The notes under the pieces were generated by a model, which was given only the letters and a program-made list of their open reading frames with translations, was not told where the DNA came from and ran no database searches. A program made the translations under genes and the position numbers. Shown here piece after piece: positions 11,289-16,518 of a DNA stretch of 16,518 nucleotides (position 1 is its first letter; every line of letters starts with the position of its first letter). The stretch lies in assembly GCA_902475645.1 (NCBI GenBank), contig CABSAH010000019.1, positions 1-16,518 on the forward strand, in the 5' to 3' direction. This DNA comes from an uncultured Christensenellaceae bacterium (GTDB taxonomy: Bacteria > Bacillota > Clostridia > Christensenellales > CAG-138).

Positions 11289-12323
11289 ATGTTTTTTTCA
11301 ATAGGGGCATTGTTCGGCCATGCGGCGGCGATAGACCTTGGCACGGTGAATACGGTTGTGGCGATAGAGGGGCGCGGCATAGTGCTAAGCGAGCCAACGG
11401 CGGCCGCGGTATATACCGAAGCGCAGCGCGGGCGCGGCATAATTTCAAGCGGAACGGATGCGGAGCGGCTTTACGGCCGCACGCCCGGCGGGGTGAACAT
11501 AATATACCCCATGAAGGACGGCGTTATTGCGGACATATCGGCGGTTGGCGACATGCTGAACGACTTTTTCATAAAGGCATTCGGCCGCAGGCGCGGCGCG
11601 GCGGGCGCAAGGCTCACCATATGCCTGCCGCTTTGCGCAACGGAGCTTGAACGGCGCGCGCTTACGGACGCGGTAAGGGCCTGCGGCGCAAGGGAGGCCG
11701 TTATTGTAAGCGAACCGCTTGCGGCGGCGGCAGGCGCGGGCATAGACGTATTTGCGCCGATGGGCAGTATGGTTGCGGATATAGGCGGCGGCACGACAGA
11801 CACCGCCGTTATAAGCTACGGCGGCATTGCCGCGAGCGACAGCATAAAGACCGGCGGGCGGCACATAGACCGCGCCATAACGGATTACGTTGCCGCGCAA
11901 TACGGCGTGATGATAGGCGAAAGGACGGCGGAGGAAATAAAGCTTTCGCTCGGCGCGGCGCTTATAGGCGGCACTGAGCGCAAAAGCTTCAAGGGCAGGA
12001 GCATAAAAACGGGGCTGCCCGAAAGCGTTATGCTTAACGGAGGAGAGGTAAGCCACGCCATTGCGCCCACGGTAAGAAAAATTGTTGATTCCGTAAGGCG
12101 CACGCTTGCCGAAACCCCGCCCGAGCTTGCGGCGGACATTGCGGACACGGGCATAATGCTTACAGGCGGCGGGGCGAAGCTTAGGGGGCTTGATAAGCTG
12201 ATAAGCCACGAAACGGGGCTTAGGGTAAGCGTTGCGGAGGACGCCGTATATTGCGTGGCGATTGGCGCATTAAAGCTATGCGGCGGGGACGAAATGAACG
12301 CAGCGGGGCGCAATATAGTTTAA
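11289..12323 (+). CDS. mreB: Rod shape-determining protein MreB
   Basis: MreB is the bacterial actin that forms membrane-bound filaments and guides the elongation machinery laying down lateral cell wall. The 344 residues carry the actin-fold signatures: phosphate-1 IDLGTVNTVV (15-24), the GRTPGGVNIIYPMKDGVIAD segment (63-82), SEPLAAAAGAGI (141-152), phosphate-2 VADIGGGTTDTAVIS (162-176), AEEIKLSLG (214-222) and the adenosine motif IMLTGGGAKLRGLD (289-302). The hydrophobic N-terminus MFFSIGALFG may act as the membrane-targeting helix. AGGAGGGG precedes the ATG closely. Genes mreC, mreD and a PBP2 follow in the classical order, but a separate promoter lies before mreC. MreB paralogues (Mbl, MreBH) are possible alternatives; context with mreCD favours MreB. 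Confidence 0.95.
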   Translation: MFFSIGALFGHAAAIDLGTVNTVVAIEGRGIVLSEPTAAAVYTEAQRGRGIISSGTDAERLYGRTPGGVNIIYPMKDGVIADISAVGDMLNDFFIKAFGRRRGAAGARLTICLPLCATELERRALTDAVRACGAREAVIVSEPLAAAAGAGIDVFAPMGSMVADIGGGTTDTAVISYGGIAASDSIKTGGRHIDRAITDYVAAQYGVMIGERTAEEIKLSLGAALIGGTERKSFKGRSIKTGLPESVMLNGGEVSHAIAPTVRKIVDSVRRTLAETPPELAADIADTGIMLTGGGAKLRGLDKLISHETGLRVSVAEDAVYCVAIGALKLCGGDEMNAAGRNIV

Positions 12324-12350
12324 CTTAGTGTGACGTTTTGTGTAATCTTC

Positions 12351-12379
12351 TTGCACGCGCGGCGGCAAACCATTATAAT
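12351..12379 (+). promoter_or_regulatory. Promoter of mreC-mreD-PBP2
   Basis: TTGCAC (12351-12356, four of six matches) and a perfect TATAAT (12374-12379) are separated by exactly 17 nt in the 107-nt gap between mreB and mreC. Initiation near 12386 would leave a leader of about 45 nt ending in AAAGGG (12419-12424). This allows mreCD and the PBP2 gene to be expressed separately from mreB. Confidence 0.65.
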
Positions 12380-12430
12380 GAACAGGTTAAATGATGCAAT
12401 TTAGCGGATTTATTATAGAAAGGGTGTCGT

Positions 12431-13270
12431 ATGCGCGGATTTTTCAAAAATAAGCCTTTGATAATAATGCTTGTGGCTATTCTGCTGCTGGGCGTGCTGG
12501 CGTTTATAACCAGCGCGGATAGATCGGTATCGTGGCTGGAAAGCGCGATAGGCTCCGTATTCCGCCCGGTGCAGACGTTTGCGGCAAAGGCTTCAAACAG
12601 CATAATAGGCTTTTTCCAGCGCATATTCAAAACAAGCGATGCCGATAAGGAATTGGAGCAGCTTCAGGTGCGCATGGCGCAGCTTGAGCAGGCGGCGGAC
12701 GAAAACGCAACGCTCAAGGCCGAAAACGAGCGGCTGAAGAAGCTGCTCAATTACGTTGAAACGCTTGAAAATTACGATTATGTTACCGCCGTTGTAACGG
12801 GCAACAGCCAGGGCGTGTGGTTTGAAACGTTCACAATAAACGCCGGACGTAACAAGGGCATAGAAAAGGACATGAGCGTTGTGTGCGCGGACGGCTTGGT
12901 AGGCAGAATAATAGAAGTCGGCGCGAACTGGAGCAAGGTTACAGCCATAATAGACGCTTCAAGCGAGGTAAGCGTTATGGTGGAGCGCACAAGGGACATA
13001 GGCGTTGTGCGCGGCGCATTCAGCGCAACGGACGATAATCAGCTTGAGCTTTACTATCTGCCGTCGGGGTTCGACCTTGTGCCGGGGGACAGGATAGTTA
13101 CAAGCGGCATGAGCAGCATATTCCCGAAATCGATAGTCGTGGGCACAGTATCGGAGGTCACGCGCCGCTCCGCGGAGGGCAGGCAGTCCAATGCCGTGAT
13201 AGCGCCTGCGGTGGACTTCGGGCATCTTGAAGAGGTGCTGGTGCTGATAGAAAAGACGGGAGAGGAGTAG
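12431..13270 (+). CDS. mreC: Rod shape-determining protein MreC
   Basis: MreC is a bitopic membrane protein whose extracellular part binds and activates PBP2 in the elongation complex. The 279-residue product, normal in size, has a cytoplasmic basic start, one membrane helix (about 10-28, IIMLVAILLLGVLAFITS), a linker, and a coiled coil (about 70-112, ELEQLQVRMAQLEQAADENA onward). The double beta-barrel domain follows, with NAGRNKGIEKDMSVVCADGLVGRI, VTAIIDASSEVSVMVERT and LVPGDRIVTSGMSSIFPKSIVVGTV, all conserved MreC segments. AAAGGG is 6 nt before the ATG. The gene is followed after 4 nt by mreD, so co-translation is likely. Confidence 0.95.
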   Translation: MRGFFKNKPLIIMLVAILLLGVLAFITSADRSVSWLESAIGSVFRPVQTFAAKASNSIIGFFQRIFKTSDADKELEQLQVRMAQLEQAADENATLKAENERLKKLLNYVETLENYDYVTAVVTGNSQGVWFETFTINAGRNKGIEKDMSVVCADGLVGRIIEVGANWSKVTAIIDASSEVSVMVERTRDIGVVRGAFSATDDNQLELYYLPSGFDLVPGDRIVTSGMSSIFPKSIVVGTVSEVTRRSAEGRQSNAVIAPAVDFGHLEEVLVLIEKTGEE

Positions 13271-13274
13271 CCCC

Positions 13275-13808
13275 ATGCGAAGGTTATACATAGTTATGGC
13301 TGCCGCCGTTGGGCTTTACCTTAATTCCGTGCTGTTTGCCCGCGTGAATATAAGCGGCATACGGCCGGACGCCATAATAGCGCTTACGGCGTCGCTCGGC
13401 GTGCTTTTGGGCATGAAGAAGGGCGCGCTTTTCGGGCTGATAACCGGCCTTGTTGCGGACGTGCTGTTTTCCCCCATGGTGGGCCTGAGCGCAATGGGCT
13501 ATATGTTCACCGGGCTTGTAGGCGGCGCGTTTTATCAAAAATACTATGCGGACAATATAATAATACCCGCGCTTGTTGCGGCGGTGGGGGCAATATTCAA
13601 GGAATGCGTAATGGCCGCGGCCTGCGCCATCGGCGGGGCTGCATTCGGCTTTTTTGCGGTGCTTGGAACATATATACTGCCGTGCGCGCTGCTTAGCGCC
13701 GTTATGTGTATGCCCGTGCATGCGCTTATGCGCCGCGCGCTTGCGGGGCAGCTTAAGGCGGAGCGCACATATGAACACGACAGCCGCGCCCAGGGAGGCG
13801 TAAAATGA
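13275..13808 (+). CDS. mreD: Rod shape-determining protein MreD
   Basis: MreD is the integral membrane partner of MreC in the elongasome. The 177-residue protein is almost entirely hydrophobic, with about five to six membrane segments. The segment LGMKKGALFGLITGLVADVLFSPMVGLSAMGYMFTGLVGGAF (about 45-86) contains the conserved GLITGLVADVLF / GLSAMGY pattern of MreD. AGAGGAG (13261-13267), within the end of mreC, is 7 nt before the ATG. Its stop overlaps the PBP2 start in an ATGA (13805-13808). The sequence family is divergent in general, so the assignment rests on the motif, topology and position between mreC and PBP2, which together are strong. Confidence 0.93.
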   Translation: MRRLYIVMAAAVGLYLNSVLFARVNISGIRPDAIIALTASLGVLLGMKKGALFGLITGLVADVLFSPMVGLSAMGYMFTGLVGGAFYQKYYADNIIIPALVAAVGAIFKECVMAAACAIGGAAFGFFAVLGTYILPCALLSAVMCMPVHALMRRALAGQLKAERTYEHDSRAQGGVK

Positions 13809-16518
13809 AAAAGCCTATATCCCGAATAATAATCATTTGCATCGTAATGCTCGGCATGATGGGCGCGCTTATATACCGCCTTGCCACGCTGACCATAGAC
13901 GAGGGCGCAAAATGGGCGGAAACGGCGGACAGCCGCTCCATACAGACCATTGCCGTAAAGGGCGAACGCGGCAGGATACTGGATAGGAACGGCGTTGTGC
14001 TTGCGTACAGCGAAACGTGCTACAACGTTGAATTTTTGCGCAATGCCGATAACCGCACCAGCTACGATTCCGCCGTATATACGGAATCGCTTATAAAGGC
14101 GATAGATATAATTGAGCGCAGCGGCGGCGAAACGATAGACACATCCTATATAGTGATGGACGAAAACGGCGAAATAGCCTACGATTGGCGCATAAGCGGC
14201 GTTGAAAGCAGCGAGGCGATAGAGCGCGTCAGGCGCATAAGATACAAAAACTTCTGCGAGGGCATGTATATATCCATAAGGGACAGCGCTTACGAAAAGT
14301 ACCCGAAAGACCCTTCAAAATGGAACATGGACCTTTGGCCCACGGCGGAATACGCATACAACTACCTTAGAAAAACATGGTATATTCCGGAGGAATACTC
14401 CTTTGAGCAGGCCAAAAAGATAATATCCATACGCCAAGAGGTGAATTTGAACAACTACCGCGCGTATGAGCCGATAACCATTGCCTACAACGTAAGCCAA
14501 GAGGTTGTAAGCGAAATTGTTGAACGCTCAAACGAGCTTGTGGGCGTGCAGATAGCGCAAAGCACCACGCGCGTATACCCGCGCGGGGAAACGGCGGCGC
14601 ATATTGTTGGCTACCTTTCAAGGAATGCGGACACGGTAAGCGCGGCAAAGCTTATCGCAATGGGGTATACCCGTGCGCAGCTTGAGCCTTACTACCTAAA
14701 AAATGAGGACGGCACATATGTGCTGGACGAATATGGCGAGCATCAGATAAAGATGACCGACATGGGGTATTCGTATAACGATTATATAGGCGTATCCGGC
14801 CTTGAATACACCATGGAGGCGTATCTTACCGGAGCCACGAAGGAGCATCAGGGCAAGCGCGAGGTTGAGGTGAACAAAAACCGCAGCATAACGCGCGAGC
14901 TGTCCTATACGGAAGCAACAAACGGCAACGATGTTATGTCCACAATAGATATAGAGCTGCAAGCCGTGTGCCAAAACGCGCTCAGCTCGCTTATTGCCAA
15001 AATGAGGGAGCATGAACAGCAGCTTATAGAGGAGGACGCGCAGAAGCCCGAAAAGGATCAAAAATATCAGGGCAAGGACATAAGCCTTGCGTGTACGGGA
15101 GCAATAGTGCTTATGGACCCGCGAAACGGAGAGGTGCTTGCACTTGCAAGCTATCCTTCCTATGACCCGAACTGGTTCATGCAGGGGCTTACCAAGGAGC
15201 AGGGCGAATATCTTTTCGGCGACGGGGCAAAGGAAACCACTCCGCTTAGGAACAAGGCCGTATCCGCACGCTATGCGCCGGGTTCAATATTCAAGCCGCT
15301 CACGGGCGTTGCGGGGGTAAGCGAAGGCGTTGTTTCGATTGACGAAATAGTGAACGACCATGGCGACAGCGGCTATTATTACTTCTATTCCGTTGATGAA
15401 AACGGCAAAACCGTTGTGCAGAAGCAGGGCGCGCCGCGCTGCTGGAGCTACCGCAACCATTCGGCCCACGCCAACATAAATTTGACGCAGGCGCTCACGT
15501 TTTCATGCAACTATTACTTCTGCGAAATCGCCAGCCGCATGGGTATAGATAAGCTTAACGAATGGATGGGCAAATTCGGGCTGGATGCAAAAACGAACAT
15601 TGAGCTGACGGGCGAAACCGCGGGCGTGGGCGGCGGGCAGAAGGTGCTTTTTGACAACGAGCTGACCGACGGCAGCGGGGAGCTGAACGTAACCGGGCAA
15701 AAGACCAGCCTGCCCATACTTATATACAACCGCATACGCGAGCGGCTGCGCGAATACGTTACCCGCCGCAGCATGGAAATAGACGAGCAGGCAATAAGAA
15801 AATGCGCGCTCAGGCTAATGATGCTTCAGGACGGCAAGGGCCTTGACGGTAAGGGGCCGGACATACGAAAGATTTTGAGCGACGAGCTTGGAATACCCGA
15901 AGGATACAGCATAACGCAAAGCTGGACAAGCGAGATAGTTACGCTGCTTAACGAAATACAGTGGAAGCCCACGCTTACCATACGCGCGGGCTTCGGGCAG
16001 GGCACAACGCTTGTTACGCCCATGGCCGTGGCGCGCTATGTAAGCGCCATTGCAAACGAAGGCACGGTGTATGACGCGAACATAGTTGAGCGCATAGTTG
16101 ACAGGAACGGCAACCTGATAGAGGATAAAAACGCGGCGGTATATGCCGTAATAGGCGAGGATACCCCCGAATGGGACGCGCTGTGGGCGGCAGTAAAGCA
16201 GGGCATGGCGGGCGTTGTGTCCGCAGAGGATCACGGCACGGCGGGCGGCAAGTTTTCGCAGGAGTTTACCGAAAAATACCTTAACAGGATAGCCGGCAAA
16301 ACGGGCTCTGCACAGGTTGGTACAAACTCCATAGATATAGAAAACACAAGCTGGTTCATATCCTATACCCCGCGCGAGGGCGAGGCGGAGCTTGTTATGG
16401 TTATATGCGTCCCCTCCGGCTATGCGGGCGTGTGGGGCGTCAGCGCGGTGGAGGAAATATATTCCTATTATTTCAATAAGCAGGATTCCGCCGCACCGGA
16501 AACGCTGGTGGATATAGG
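13805..16518 (+). CDS. mrdA: Penicillin-binding protein 2 type peptidoglycan transpeptidase, 3' end beyond window
   Basis: This class B PBP crosslinks new peptidoglycan during elongation, working with the MreCD proteins encoded just upstream. The frame is open for 904 residues to the window end. It has one N-terminal membrane helix (about 4-28), then the class B dimerisation/pedestal region containing KGERGRILDRNGVVLAYSET (56-75) and TTRVYPRGETAAHIVGYLS. The transpeptidase domain has catalytic SIFK (Ser494), SCN (567-569) and KTGS (832-835). GGGAGG (13793-13798) is 6 nt before the ATG, and a 4-nt ATGA overlap joins it to mreD. The stretch from SCN to the conserved GQGTT (731-735) is about 164 residues, roughly 100 longer than I expect from E. 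coli PBP2; the extra part is helical and charged. Large clostridial PBP2 proteins of about 900-1000 residues are known, so the size may be lineage-typical. Confidence 0.93.
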   Translation, partial: MKKPISRIIIICIVMLGMMGALIYRLATLTIDEGAKWAETADSRSIQTIAVKGERGRILDRNGVVLAYSETCYNVEFLRNADNRTSYDSAVYTESLIKAIDIIERSGGETIDTSYIVMDENGEIAYDWRISGVESSEAIERVRRIRYKNFCEGMYISIRDSAYEKYPKDPSKWNMDLWPTAEYAYNYLRKTWYIPEEYSFEQAKKIISIRQEVNLNNYRAYEPITIAYNVSQEVVSEIVERSNELVGVQIAQSTTRVYPRGETAAHIVGYLSRNADTVSAAKLIAMGYTRAQLEPYYLKNEDGTYVLDEYGEHQIKMTDMGYSYNDYIGVSGLEYTMEAYLTGATKEHQGKREVEVNKNRSITRELSYTEATNGNDVMSTIDIELQAVCQNALSSLIAKMREHEQQLIEEDAQKPEKDQKYQGKDISLACTGAIVLMDPRNGEVLALASYPSYDPNWFMQGLTKEQGEYLFGDGAKETTPLRNKAVSARYAPGSIFKPLTGVAGVSEGVVSIDEIVNDHGDSGYYYFYSVDENGKTVVQKQGAPRCWSYRNHSAHANINLTQALTFSCNYYFCEIASRMGIDKLNEWMGKFGLDAKTNIELTGETAGVGGGQKVLFDNELTDGSGELNVTGQKTSLPILIYNRIRERLREYVTRRSMEIDEQAIRKCALRLMMLQDGKGLDGKGPDIRKILSDELGIPEGYSITQSWTSEIVTLLNEIQWKPTLTIRAGFGQGTTLVTPMAVARYVSAIANEGTVYDANIVERIVDRNGNLIEDKNAAVYAVIGEDTPEWDALWAAVKQGMAGVVSAEDHGTAGGKFSQEFTEKYLNRIAGKTGSAQVGTNSIDIENTSWFISYTPREGEAELVMVICVPSGYAGVWGVSAVEEIYSYYFNKQDSAAPETLVDI

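Noticed and set aside
1..16518. CRISPR array, tRNA or rRNA genes, insertion sequences, phage genes
   Set aside because: I saw no regularly spaced repeats, no cloverleaf-type sequence with a CCA-adjacent acceptor stem, and no transposase, integrase or phage protein motifs on either strand.

Overview
The window looks like chromosomal DNA from a Gram-positive anaerobe of the Bacillota, most likely class Clostridia and possibly an uncultured gut lineage. This is inferred from gene content and order (queA/tgt, tsaE-tsaB-rimI, comEC-holA, mreBCD followed by a PBP2 gene, a PadR-DUF2812 pair), from strong AGGAGG-type ribosome sites, and from frequent ATA isoleucine codons at moderately high GC. All genes except one very small one are on the + strand. 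I see no rRNA, tRNA, CRISPR array, insertion sequence or phage gene.

Layout. (1) 1-2621: the 3' part of queA and complete tgt, two queuosine tRNA-modification genes, separated by a type II toxin-antitoxin pair (Phd/YefM antitoxin, RelE/ParE toxin) with its own promoter and a 35-bp dyad. (2) 2623-4655: tsaE, tsaB and rimI, overlapping by 4 nt at each junction (t6A modification plus protein N-acetylation), then ridA, probably with its own promoter. (3) 4665-6916: a short ComEC-type membrane protein lacking the usual nuclease domain, then holA (DNA polymerase III delta). The holA promoter is so close to the ATG that the mRNA is probably leaderless. (4) 6917-8822: a terminator whose hairpin shares bases with the next promoter, a PadR repressor with two overlapping operator-like dyads, a DUF2812 membrane protein, and a convergent 61-residue membrane protein on the - strand. 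(5) 8823-10392: ATPase and permease of a nitrate/sulfonate/taurine-type ABC importer with no binding-protein gene beside them. (6) 10436-11203: a GNAT acetyltransferase. (7) 11289-16518: mreB, mreC, mreD and a very long PBP2-type transpeptidase running off the window end. Together these form the cell-elongation machinery.

Most of the window is conserved housekeeping DNA. The unusual parts are the toxin-antitoxin module inside the queuosine locus, the trimmed ComEC, the leaderless holA promoter, the terminator/promoter/operator composite before padR, the small convergent membrane gene, and the insertion in the PBP2 transpeptidase domain. I did not find a clearly new multi-gene system. The PadR/DUF2812/small-membrane-protein/ABC stretch (6917-10392) is the best place to look for one.
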